NCBI GenBank assembly: GCA_900766745.1
Contig: CAAFWR010000111.1
Location: 1 to 64,000, forward strand
Origin: Methanobacteriaceae archaeon
GTDB taxonomy: Archaea > Methanobacteriota > Methanobacteria > Methanobacteriales > Methanobacteriaceae
DNA length: 64,000 nucleotides
Direction of reading: 5' to 3'
The translations under genes and the position numbers were made by a program. Shown piece by piece: positions 43,160 through 50,515 of this stretch (position 1 is its first letter; every line of letters starts with the position of its first letter). The notes beneath the pieces are model-generated. The model was not told the origin of the DNA. It was given only the letters and a program-made list of their open reading frames with translations, and did not search any database.

Positions 43160-43710
43160 ACTCTAAAGTTTGTTTTATAATACTTTTTAATGATTCTTAT
43201 AGCTTCGTCAAATTCTTCTTTATTATCAAAAACATTACAAAAAGTGTAGTTGTTCTTGTCTAAGAATACAGGATGAAAATAAGCTACAAAGAATGTTTTA
43301 AACAATCTGCTTCTTTTAATAGGAATTAGATTATTTAAAGTAATATCGCTAGTTATACTTACTGTCCAAGCAATATTTAGTTCAGGATCTATTTTATAGA
43401 TTACTCCATAGTGTGCACTTGGACCTATTTTCGCTCTAATGATGTCATATTTTTGTAAAGGTATTTGATCTATACCTTGACCTAATATTTCTGTAGGTAA
43501 AACTATATTCTGTTTAGGAACACATGAAGATTGTTCAATTAAATTAGTAACAGATAAAGATGAATTAAATGCATCTACTATACTTATTATATCTATTATT
43601 TTATTATCGTCTGTGTTTTTTAATTTAGTAGATGCTTTAATTCTTATAGAATTTAAAAAGTTCTGTTTTTCATTGACAGTCTTTTCCTTTAATAAATCTA
43701 ATATACTCAT
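43156..43710 (-). CDS. Hypothetical protein
   Basis: 184 aa, ATG to TGA. N-terminal helices, then a beta-rich domain (QKYDIIRAKIGPSAHYGVIY, LNIAWTVSITSD) and a basic helical end. The phrase 'IIRAKIGPSAHYGVIYKID' resembles toxin-like or PemK/SH3-like small barrels only superficially, so no function is assigned. First gene of the coupled cluster, just downstream of the Ile tRNA. Confidence 0.72.
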   Translation of the reverse strand: MSILDLLKEKTVNEKQNFLNSIRIKASTKLKNTDDNKIIDIISIVDAFNSSLSVTNLIEQSSCVPKQNIVLPTEILGQGIDQIPLQKYDIIRAKIGPSAHYGVIYKIDPELNIAWTVSITSDITLNNLIPIKRSRLFKTFFVAYFHPVFLDKNNYTFCNVFDNKEEFDEAIRIIKKYYKTNFRV

Positions 43711-43740
43711 ACTTTTTGTTTTTTTAATTTTGATAATTTG

Positions 43741-43814
43741 TAATACTAATAGGACTCGAACCTATAACTCAACCTTATCAGTGTTGTGATGTTACCCGTT
43801 ACATCCATAGTATT
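43741..43814 (-). tRNA. tRNA-Ile (anticodon GAT)
   Basis: 74 nt on the minus strand: acceptor AATACTA / TAGTATT (7 of 7 pairs) with A73, D-stem GATG / CATC, anticodon stem CAACA / GGTTG (four pairs, one mismatch) with loop CTGATAA, T-arm ATAGG-TTCGAGT-CCTAT. No CCA is encoded. The variable loop is 4 nt. The fold is complete; the anticodon reads ATC codons for Ile. Confidence 0.85.
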
Positions 43815-44781
43815 TCTTAACCAGCTTTTTACGACATTAGCTTAGCCGTTGACTTATCATATCACGCTGCGATATGAGTATAGTCTGTTACAAAAGATTT
43901 GTCATTTCTGACGTTATTGACCTATTCATTTTCATCCTCGCTGTCAAAACCATAATGCCCCAAGGCGCCGTTATACGCTACGGTCAAACGGTAGCTAACG
44001 ATTCTATGCTACAACCGTGCGGGACACTCCGTTATCAGATTGGTTATATGTACACGTACATTTTCAATTTGTTCTGACTATTTTATTCAACCGCAAAGGG
44101 TGTGGAGCATGAGGGAGTCGAACCCTCGTCCAAACGATTCATCCAATGACCTAACAGTCAATATTGTAAAAGAGCTCTATACACTTCTGCGCCTTCATAC
44201 TTTGTTAGTAACGCCTCAATTAGAGAGATATATATCATACACGAATTTTCATATACTGTTGGGTCAGTATAATAGTATAGTATGCTCTTTTTAGTAGTAT
44301 AGAGAGCGATCAAACTCTCTATACTTAATAAGGTAATCCTAAAGTAATAGTATATACTGTTGATTACGAGCATAAAGCATTGAATCTAGTATATAACAGC
44401 ATAAAGCTTCTGTTACTTTAGAATTTAAAGATCTTTGACAGAATACATATTATATCAAGTGCTCATCTAGCAAGCTAGAGACTCGATTGAAATATAGACA
44501 TATAAGTACTATATGTATATGTATTTTGATATACTTACTGTTTTTCGTCTATAAGACTATTCTTCGCCCTTGGAGCATAAAGCATACGGAGTGAAGAAAT
44601 GATCTACTATAGCACATGATCAGTAGGCATGTATTCCCATTATTAGCATAAAAGCATTAAATAGAACTGTCAATTCAGTTCGATCTACCCGAACTCCTTA
44701 ATGCGACAATGCGACTTATATAGTTTGCGGTTAGACTTTTATTCTATTTTAGCATAAAAGCATTTAGAATACGGATGTTGA
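43815..44781 (-). ncRNA. Gene-poor stretch with T-arm fragment and short repeats
   Basis: A perfect T-arm and acceptor strand (GAGGG-TTCGACT-CCCTC-ATGCTCC-A, minus strand, 44103-44127) has no matching 5' half nearby. AGCATAAA(A)GCA occurs five times (44369, 44398 partly, 44574, 44645, 44751). CATATC / GATATG makes a hairpin near 43857. One 71-codon frame (44158-44373) exists but looks non-coding. Could be an array of small RNAs or decayed tRNA genes. Confidence 0.45.
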
Positions 44782-45231
44782 TTAAAGATAGATATTTTCG
44801 TATCTTGAACCAAAGACTTCTTCTTTCGCTTTTGCGATAGCTTCGTCTTTCTTATCTGTAAGTTCTGAGTACTTTTTGTCCCAAGCTTTGTAATCGCCAG
44901 TAGCTTCAAACTGAGCTTGAGCTTTCTTCAGTTCTTCAGAAAAGTCCTTCATAATGTTCTTATGTTTTGATGCAAAACGTCCGTTTCTTTCAGCTTTAGA
45001 AACAGCTTTGTCACATTCTTTGATTCTACGTTTTACTTCCATAGAATCACGTTCTAACTGTTCTTGTTGTATCTGTTTCTTAGCTTCTGCAACTGCTGCG
45101 GCTTCAACTTTACCGTCTTTTTCTTCTTGAGCTTTCATTCCAGCTTCAAAGTTATAACCTTCATCAGTTACTTTGTCACACAACATTGATGCACCTAACA
45201 TAATTCCTACAAAATTCATAAAATTCTTCAT
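44782..45231 (-). CDS. Hypothetical coiled-coil protein with N-terminal hydrophobic segment
   Basis: 149 aa, ATG to TAA. Starts with NFMNFVGIMLGASMLCD, a possible signal peptide or lipoprotein-like segment (Cys at residue 18), then a charged coiled coil (AVAEAKKQIQQEQLERDSME, SEELKKAQAQFEATG). Codon use is more GC-rich than nearby genes. TTAAAATCAA lies upstream of the start. A membrane-tethered structural or inhibitory protein is possible. Confidence 0.75.
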   Translation of the reverse strand: MKNFMNFVGIMLGASMLCDKVTDEGYNFEAGMKAQEEKDGKVEAAAVAEAKKQIQQEQLERDSMEVKRRIKECDKAVSKAERNGRFASKHKNIMKDFSEELKKAQAQFEATGDYKAWDKKYSELTDKKDEAIAKAKEEVFGSRYENIYL

Positions 45232-45287
45232 AATTTTTTTGATTTTAATTGTTAATAATTGATTTATTTAAGTGAATGAATTAATTT

Positions 45288-45416
45288 TCAAAAAGTATCT
45301 AATAAACGTCTGCGATAGATTTCATCTCTTTCTTCTCGAATATCTATCTGCATTTTAATAATAATGTTTATTAGTTCTTCTTTTGTTTTCTTTTCTAGTT
45401 CTTCTTTTGTCCACAT
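45288..45416 (-). CDS. Small charged helical protein (42 aa)
   Basis: ATG 45416 to TGA. Sequence is a continuous charged helix (EELEKKTKEELINIII, DIREERDEIYRRR). Codon use matches neighbours. No TAG. No family recognised; supported only by composition and placement. Confidence 0.5.
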   Translation of the reverse strand: MWTKEELEKKTKEELINIIIKMQIDIREERDEIYRRRLLDTF

Positions 45417-45608
45417 AATAATAAAGAAATAGAAAGTTATACTATCTATTCGTACGCCTTATTTGATAGCTAGCCCTTTTCCTTCTCCTGACCTTAAATA
45501 AGGTTGACCGTTGTATAGTCCGTAGGTATTAATCACCTTTAGGGGTCTGGCGTTATAACCTTCTGTGTTGATTGGATTCTATCATAACTACTTAATTAGT
45601 AATTCTGT
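45417..45608 (-). ncRNA. Structured intergenic stretch
   Basis: CCTTATTT / AAATAAGG (8 bp) closes a pyrimidine-rich loop of about 30 nt, and GGTATTAATCACC and GGGGTCTGGC segments follow. No ORF. Possibly the 3' UTR of the 92-aa gene or a small RNA. Confidence 0.35.
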
Positions 45609-45887
45609 TTACTTGCCAATAGCTGCTAAATATGCAGCTTCTCGACGTTTATTTGCTTCTTTTATTCGAGGAAGTGTTTCACTTAAAAATTTCTTCTTCA
45701 TTTCCTCTTTTTCTCTTAGCTTTACATAAAGATGATAATAGTACATTTCTAAATCATTAATTTTAGTTTTACTTGTTCTATGATGTATTCTAAATATTTC
45801 AAGAACAGATTTTCCACTTAATAATGCTTCATTTAGATATAGTTTGTTATGCATCTTTCTAGCTAAACTTCTTTGTTTTCTGCTCAT
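45609..45887 (-). CDS. Hypothetical basic protein
   Basis: 92 aa, ATG to TAA. Strongly basic N-terminus (SRKQRSLARKMHNKLY) followed by a helix-rich region (LSGKSVLEIFRIHHRTS, LREKEEMKKKFLSE). Could be a small nucleic-acid-binding protein, but no motif is recognised. Confidence 0.7.
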   Translation of the reverse strand: MSRKQRSLARKMHNKLYLNEALLSGKSVLEIFRIHHRTSKTKINDLEMYYYHLYVKLREKEEMKKKFLSETLPRIKEANKRREAAYLAAIGK

Positions 45888-45907
45888 AATTTCACTTATA
45901 ACAAAAA

Positions 45908-46039
45908 TTACACTATAGCTCTTTCCCTTTTATACGGTTGCATTTTAGAATGTCTAACTCTCTTTTTAGACTGATATTCAGCTGCTTTTCCTGATTGCTT
46001 AGAACCTGGAAAATGAGATTCTTTATAAGTCTTTCCCAT
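45908..46039 (-). CDS. Very small basic protein (43 aa)
   Basis: ATG 46039, two bases after the upstream TAA, to TAA. About one third Lys/Arg (GKAAEYQSKKRVRHSK), with no hydrophobic segment. Tight spacing to the upstream gene supports it. Possibly RNA or DNA binding; function unknown. Confidence 0.55.
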   Translation of the reverse strand: MGKTYKESHFPGSKQSGKAAEYQSKKRVRHSKMQPYKRERAIV

Positions 46040-46041
46040 GA

Positions 46042-46431
46042 TTATAACACTCTAATTGCTTGTACTAAAAGGTCAAAGATATAAGCGCATCCCTTTTTGT
46101 TGAGATACTCGATTGTAACTTCTTTTTCATCTAGCATCATTTCAATTTGTGGTCTAGTTAACTTACCATCTTCAATTAATTTCCAAAAATTGGCATTAAT
46201 TGCAGCGATATTCATTAGACCAGCTGCTGTACACACAGTAATAACGTCTTTTAATACAGCCTCAATCATTTGTTTATTTGAAGAGCTAGTTACAAACTTA
46301 CTTGTTTCAAGTATTTCTGTATGTACTTCTGATAAACCAAGTTTCTTAGCCATAAGAGCTACTGCTGTTACAATACTTTCCTGATTGATTGATGCAGGAA
46401 TTCCAATAATTACAAAGTTTAAAGATTTCAT
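46042..46431 (-). CDS. Hypothetical protein
   Basis: 129 aa, ATG to TAA, helix-rich with hydrophobic N-terminus (LNFVIIGIPASI) and ALMAKKLGLSEVHTEILET, VLKDVITVCTAAGLMN. Not an obvious membrane protein. The start follows TATCAAATG, an upstream pattern shared with several minus-strand genes. Confidence 0.7.
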   Translation of the reverse strand: MKSLNFVIIGIPASINQESIVTAVALMAKKLGLSEVHTEILETSKFVTSSSNKQMIEAVLKDVITVCTAAGLMNIAAINANFWKLIEDGKLTRPQIEMMLDEKEVTIEYLNKKGCAYIFDLLVQAIRVL

Positions 46432-46442
46432 TTGATATGAAT

Positions 46443-46712
46443 TTAAAGTTGTTTATAAATTTCTTGACTGTAGTACTTACCACATCTTTCACAGTAAGTT
46501 CTTTTAGTAATAGGAATGCTTAATTCATTGTTATTAGGCTCATTTTTCCATTTGTGCCCATGAATTAAACATTGTGAACGTAATGCAACTTCTTTTTGCT
46601 TTTTAGGATTGTCTAATAATTCTAATTCAGCAAGTCGTTTGATGTTACTATGATAGGCTTTTAGCCTTCTGTAACTACTGATTTTTAGTTTGATTTTCTT
46701 AAAAATATTCAT
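46443..46712 (-). CDS. Small zinc-ribbon-like protein
   Basis: 89 aa. Basic helical N-terminus, then CLIHGHKW and, 25 residues later, YCERCGKYYSQE. The C/H...CxxC spacing suggests a zinc ribbon. Phages encode many such small proteins that bind nucleic acid or host polymerase. A related Cys pattern occurs in the 56-aa protein at 50206..50376. Confidence 0.7.
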   Translation of the reverse strand: MNIFKKIKLKISSYRRLKAYHSNIKRLAELELLDNPKKQKEVALRSQCLIHGHKWKNEPNNNELSIPITKRTYCERCGKYYSQEIYKQL

Positions 46713-47172
46713 TCTTTCATATTTAATAGTTTTAATTATACAATATTTTGAGGACGTCTAGCTGCAACTAGATGGTTTTATCAATCTTAATTATATATTA
46801 ACACACATTTTACTGTACGCTTACAGTAAATAAAGAAGGTATGTAACAGTTTATACAATATATTGCAGTATATTGCAGGCTTGACGATTCACATCGTTGT
46901 GTAACTTCTACACTAATACAGCTTAATTGAAATACTAATTAAAATGACTCTCACTTAGTTTTAACTCATAAGCAGATATAGCTGTCAAACTAATCTTATT
47001 GGAGTACATGGTTTTAACGTCTGCACTAATACTCGATGGTTGCCTTGTCTAACTACAGCATGAGTTAGATGGACATCTAAGATATAAGCCCCACATGTTT
47101 GTCACTGATTCTCACAGTAAGGAGGCAGCTGCATCTATTCTCACGAACCAATACAGCTTTATCTGATGATAT
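46713..47172 (-). ncRNA. 460-nt gene-free structured stretch
   Basis: No credible ORF. Hairpins TTTACTGTA / TACAGTAAA (near 46809-46831) and TCTAACT / AGTTAGA (near 47048-47070), and the repeated word AATACAGCTT (about 46915 and 47150). May be a regulatory RNA or a 5' UTR of the downstream gene at 46712. Confidence 0.4.
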
Positions 47173-47382
47173 TTAAAATCCTATTTTCTTCTTTATAGAA
47201 TCATCTTTTTTACAAAACATTATAGTAGCTAAGTATTGTGAATCTGTTGCAAATAAATGAGTATGTGCTTCATCTTCACTATAATTCTCAAGCTTTTCTA
47301 ATTCTTCATTTACTCTAGTCTCATATTGTTTTAGAGATTCATCTTCGTGTTTTAACACTAATTTTCTAATGTACTGCGGCAT
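47173..47382 (-). CDS. Hypothetical protein
   Basis: 69 aa from ATG 47382; a GTG four codons upstream is possible. Acidic and helical (QYETRVNEELEKLENYS). It starts inside the 3' end of the upstream gene (overlap about 44 nt), in another frame. Function unknown. Confidence 0.6.
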   Translation of the reverse strand: MPQYIRKLVLKHEDESLKQYETRVNEELEKLENYSEDEAHTHLFATDSQYLATIMFCKKDDSIKKKIGF

Positions 47383-47785
47383 GAATTGAGTCACTATTAA
47401 TTTGTGGTAATGAGGACCTTGGCATACTATCTGGTATATATTCTTTTTGTATATCCATACTCCTCTTTATTAATTTATCATAAAAGTCTTTGTTACTAAT
47501 ATAAATAGAAACAATTTCGTGATTTGATAAATCAGTACCTTTAGTAACAAGTATTTGAGTTAGTACTTGTTCTGGCATAACCAAGAACACACTATCTACA
47601 TACTTGTCTAATCTCATATTTTCACGCCATTGTAGCACTTCTTGTACTGTTGGTGCTACTACTTGTTCAATTGTGTCCGTTTCATGGATTTGTTTTTCTT
47701 TAGGACTACGAGGTCTTGCACAACTGATAAAAATTGCTAATGCTACTATTGCTGCAATTAGCCAAAATACATACTTAAATTTCAT
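47339..47785 (-). CDS. Lipoprotein-like protein; TAG close to the end
   Basis: ATG 47785. N-terminus FKYVFWLIAAIVALAIFISC is a hydrophobic segment ending at Cys-22 (FISCARP), consistent with a lipobox-type signal. The remainder is a soluble domain with MPEQVLTQILVTKGTD. The frame reaches TAG at 47366-47368 after 139 residues; as Gln it runs 8 more codons to TGA 47339-47341. I give the longer form. Function unknown, possibly envelope associated. Confidence 0.68.
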
Positions 47786-47801
47786 TTTTGATAAATGTTG
47801 T

Positions 47802-48002
47802 TTAATCTTTTAACATGTTATAAATCTCTTCTACTGATTCTTTTGCTTCGAGAATCATAGTTTCTCCATCATCAAGTTTAGTAAAGATAGCTGATCCTTC
47901 TGAATAATCTTCTGATGGAAGAACTGAAGAAATAATACTTTTTCTTACAGTGGCTGGCTTTCCTCCTGATTCATTGTCATGTAATAATAAAAATTCACTC
48001 AT
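47802..48002 (-). CDS. Small hypothetical protein
   Basis: 66 aa, ATG to TAA, acidic with an amphipathic C-terminal helix (MILEAKESVEEIYNMLKD). Start context ATTATCAAAATG. No family recognised. Confidence 0.62.
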   Translation of the reverse strand: MSEFLLLHDNESGGKPATVRKSIISSVLPSEDYSEGSAIFTKLDDGETMILEAKESVEEIYNMLKD

Positions 48003-48014
48003 TTTGATAATGTT

Positions 48015-48161
48015 TTAAGTTAATACTAAGTATATAAATGCTATTAATATTGCATCTATTACAATTAATACTCTTGTTACTGGATGTGTTTCATACCAGT
48101 TTTCAAATTTATCCCACCATATATCTGCTAAATCAGCTTGGTTTGATTTCTTTGTATCCAT
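48015..48161 (-). CDS. Small single-pass membrane protein
   Basis: 48 aa from ATG 48161; an upstream ATG at 48200 would add 13 residues inside the preceding gene. Ends in a hydrophobic helix VTRVLIVIDAILIAFIYLVL, a tail-anchor topology. Overlaps the upstream gene by about 29 nt. Confidence 0.6.
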   Translation of the reverse strand: MDTKKSNQADLADIWWDKFENWYETHPVTRVLIVIDAILIAFIYLVLT

Positions 48162-48390
48162 TGTCTTTATCTTTATATCCACTGCCAAGTGTATATACAA
48201 AAGATAATACGCAGAATATAAATAGTGCGATTATCACTACTTTAGAGTAATACCAATAATTCCAATAATCGGTATATAACAGTCCGTACACTTCTTCATC
48301 AAAAAAATATATTCCTTGATGTTCAATAATCATCACAGCTGCAAATAATGCAGTTATGAGTCCAAATAAAAAATACATTAATTTTTGCAT
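48133..48390 (-). CDS. Membrane protein, two TM helices
   Basis: 85 aa, ATG to TGA. Hydrophobic segments LMYFLFGLITALFAAVMII and VVIIALFIFCVLSFVYTLG flank an aromatic loop. Likely inner-membrane; holin-like topology is possible but no lysis genes are adjacent. Confidence 0.65.
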   Translation of the reverse strand: MQKLMYFLFGLITALFAAVMIIEHQGIYFFDEEVYGLLYTDYWNYWYYSKVVIIALFIFCVLSFVYTLGSGYKDKDNGYKEIKPS

Positions 48391-48456
48391 AATAACTATT
48401 TATTGATTAAATACTATTTGCTACAAATACTATTGCTATTACTACTGCTAATAATA

Positions 48457-48786
48457 TTAGTAAGTATACCAATAATCTGATCGTAATAACAATGCGCCAG
48501 AATCGTTCATTTCCCATATGCTTTTATACTTATCATCAAGTCCTTTCCAAAAATACTGTCCTTCTTTTGTATGTACCCATATAAGTGTACATTCAATCGC
48601 TGTATCAGGAGCTCTTAATTTTGTATAAAATGATTCTAGGTTTATTTTATTATCGTGAGCATATTTACTACTGCCGTCTAAAAAGCTATCTAATACTTTT
48701 TCTTTAATAAGAAAAGTAAGTAACGAATAAGGCATATTAAATAATATTTGCCTTCTGACTTTTTGTTGTTCTGTTAACTTTTTCAT
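48457..48786 (-). CDS. Hypothetical protein
   Basis: 109 aa, ATG to TAA. Mixed composition with ECTLIWVHTKEGQYFWKGLDD. ATG overlaps the TGA of the upstream gene (ATGA) once that gene is read through its TAG, showing coupling. No family recognised. Confidence 0.68.
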   Translation of the reverse strand: MKKLTEQQKVRRQILFNMPYSLLTFLIKEKVLDSFLDGSSKYAHDNKINLESFYTKLRAPDTAIECTLIWVHTKEGQYFWKGLDDKYKSIWEMNDSGALLLRSDYWYTY

Positions 48787-49085
48787 TGATTGAATTGTAC
48801 CTTTTTATGAATTTTAAATGTTACTTCAGTATCACTCTTAACTTCAATAGTAAAATGAGGAGATGATTTACTATCTATTCTTCGTTTGATCTACTTAACT
48901 ACATATTCAGCAGTTAATACTTCAAATTGTGAATAGCTACGCCATTTTCCACTTCTACCTATGTGTAGTTTTAGATTTCCCCTGTCAATGTTAGTAACAG
49001 GATTAACGCGATTTTGTTTTGAACTAATTACTTTAGTTACTACTATGTCGCCAATTTTAAGATTCTGAAATTGTTCTAATGTCAT
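48783..49085 (-). CDS. Hypothetical protein read through a TAG
   Basis: 100 aa from ATG 49085 to TGA 48783-48785. TAG at 48891-48893 (codon 65) must be decoded. The segment after it (SKSSPHFTIEVKSDTEVTF) is protein-like, and the final TGA overlaps the next ATG by ATGA, as in the other coupled genes. This is good evidence for amber decoding in the left-pointing block. N-terminal region: IGDIVVTKVISSKQNRVNPV, beta-rich. Function unknown. Confidence 0.78.
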
Positions 49086-49551
49086 TTGATAAAGTTTTAA
49101 GTTTGTTTTCTAGTGCTCTACTGATTCCACATAAACCTTTTAATGCACCTTTAACTCTTTTTAGTTCTTCAAGTTCTTCTGTGCGTATAATAGTATACCC
49201 AGCCTTAGTAATTATTTTGACTGTTTCTGAATTTTCAATAACAGTATCTTTTGTTTTACTAAAAGCTGGTGTATAATTAAATTTTTTATTGTTAATTTCG
49301 CACTTAAACGGTATTTCTGAAAATGCTGTTATAAGACAGTTATACATATCTTTTTCAGTAGAATGTTCTGGAAAATCTAGTTCTAATTCTACCGAATTAA
49401 AATATTCTACTAACCAAACATATTCTTTAGACAGTATTTCGTATGCATCTTGATGAGGTATACTAAAGAACTTATGTAGTCCTGATACTACTTTATCTAC
49501 TTGTTCTTTTTTATTTTCTATGTGAAATAAGATTTTTACTAACTGTTTCAT
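49057..49551 (-). CDS. Hypothetical protein
   Basis: 164 aa, ATG to TGA-type end overlapping the next gene by 29 nt. Acidic/helical N-terminus, then YTPAFSKTKDTVIENSETVK and a coiled C-terminal helix EELEELKRVKGALKGL. Possible dimeric helical protein; function unknown. Confidence 0.7.
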   Translation of the reverse strand: MKQLVKILFHIENKKEQVDKVVSGLHKFFSIPHQDAYEILSKEYVWLVEYFNSVELELDFPEHSTEKDMYNCLITAFSEIPFKCEINNKKFNYTPAFSKTKDTVIENSETVKIITKAGYTIIRTEELEELKRVKGALKGLCGISRALENKLKTLSNDIRTISES

Positions 49552-49806
49552 GTTATTTTATTTATTGATTAACTATATAAAGAGGACAGCGAATGCTGTC
49601 CCCTACTATTTACGCATAGTTACGTTGTCACTCTTTGTTCATCCAGTGACAGATGCTCAGAACTATTTTTCAAATCTAAAATAGTGAAAACTCCTTCATA
49701 CTGAGTTTAGATAGTGCTTACAATAATCGTACCACACACTACGATGATACTAATACTACATGTAGTTGGCTCTGCATTTACAGGCTTGCCACTGTCTATG
49801 GCTGCA
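49552..49806 (-). ncRNA. Structured gene-free stretch
   Basis: GGACAGC-GAAT-GCTGTCC (49584-49601) is a 7-bp hairpin with a tetraloop followed by T-rich sequence on the minus strand, a likely terminator. TGTCACT / AGTGACA (near 49627-49652) forms another. No ORF. Confidence 0.4.
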
Positions 49807-49896
49807 TTACTATTGTAGTATAAACAACTCTAAGTTAGTCTGGATACATCTTGCTAAGAGTTCGTACTTTCTGATAAAGTGTTTTCTTGTTTTCAT
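49807..49896 (-). CDS. Tiny basic protein ending TAG-TAA
   Basis: ATG 49896 has an excellent Shine-Dalgarno (TAAGGAG, 8 nt upstream). The frame gives 28 residues to TAG or 29 to the TAA that follows immediately. Basic N-terminus KTRKHFIRKYELL. The ribosome site is the main evidence; it may be a leader peptide for the structured stretch downstream. Confidence 0.4.
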
Positions 49897-49913
49897 AATG
49901 TTACTCCTTACTG

Positions 49914-50213
49914 TTAATAAATTGATTCTATACCTCTATATACATATGGGAATTTGTCTTTGTTATGTTTTATATACTTTAAAACATTTAAATAATTATT
50001 CGCGTTTAAGAAACAAAGCTTACACTTAGATATATCTGCACAAGGTTTATAATAAACGCAACTACTTCTATCATCATGTGCTCTTATAGCACATATGCTT
50101 GTAAGTTCAAATTTACTTATTTCTTTATAAGCTTTCCTAGACTTCAATACTACTCCACTTCGTATTATATCATCTATTTTTTCTGGTTTAAGTAATTTAA
50201 TTAATTTAGTCAT
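49914..50213 (-). CDS. Small Cys-rich protein
   Basis: 99 aa. The segment TSICAIRAHDDRSSCVYYKPCADISKCKLCF holds five cysteines with His, likely a zinc-binding module. N-terminus is basic and helical. ATG overlaps the stop of the upstream zinc-ribbon gene. Function unknown. Confidence 0.68.
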   Translation of the reverse strand: MTKLIKLLKPEKIDDIIRSGVVLKSRKAYKEISKFELTSICAIRAHDDRSSCVYYKPCADISKCKLCFLNANNYLNVLKYIKHNKDKFPYVYRGIESIY

Positions 50214-50376
50214 TTTTGTTGATATAATTTGGATCTGCTAGGTTTATTGATATAGTTTTTCCACATTTTATGCACGTAAGCTTATACATATCTTCATGAG
50301 TACATATATTACGTCTTTCACTTGTTATAACATAACTATGTTTACAAGTTAATCTTTTAAAAAATCTTATTACCAT
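50206..50376 (-). CDS. Zinc-ribbon mini-protein (56 aa)
   Basis: ATG 50376 to TAA 50206-50208, overlapping the next ATG by 8 nt. Sequence RLTCKHSYVITSERR then LTCIKCGKTISI gives C-H...CxxC, a minimal zinc ribbon. Basic. Tight overlap with neighbours supports a real gene. Confidence 0.65.
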   Translation of the reverse strand: MVIRFFKRLTCKHSYVITSERRNICTHEDMYKLTCIKCGKTISINLADPNYINKND

Positions 50377-50515
50377 CTTTGTTATAGTTTGGATAAAAAT
50401 CTTTAATAATCATATCTATAACTTCCGCAGAAATACAACCGTTGTCATATTTTAGTACTAGACGATGTTTAATGTATTCTGTTTCATCTTTTCTAGTCTC
50501 TACATCCGACTTCAC
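50357..50515 (-). CDS. Small hypothetical protein with GTG start
   Basis: 52 aa from GTG 50515 to TAA; no ATG exists in the frame. Open codons continue upstream but without a start. Acidic/basic mix (DVETRKDETEYIKHRL). Overlaps the zinc-ribbon gene by 20 nt. Codon use is gene-like, but the start is uncertain. Confidence 0.4.
   Translation of the reverse strand: MKSDVETRKDETEYIKHRLVLKYDNGCISAEVIDMIIKDFYPNYNKDGNKIF

Noticed and set aside
44103-44200. tRNA-Asn (GTT) call from the loop CTGTTAG
   Set aside because: Anticodon stem has at least two mismatches, no matching acceptor 5' half and no D-arm; left as an orphan T-arm.
44158-44373. 71-codon minus-strand frame
   Set aside because: Composition is Ile/Tyr/Leu-rich, it overlaps a tRNA-like element, and no ribosome site or coupling is seen; possible but not supported.
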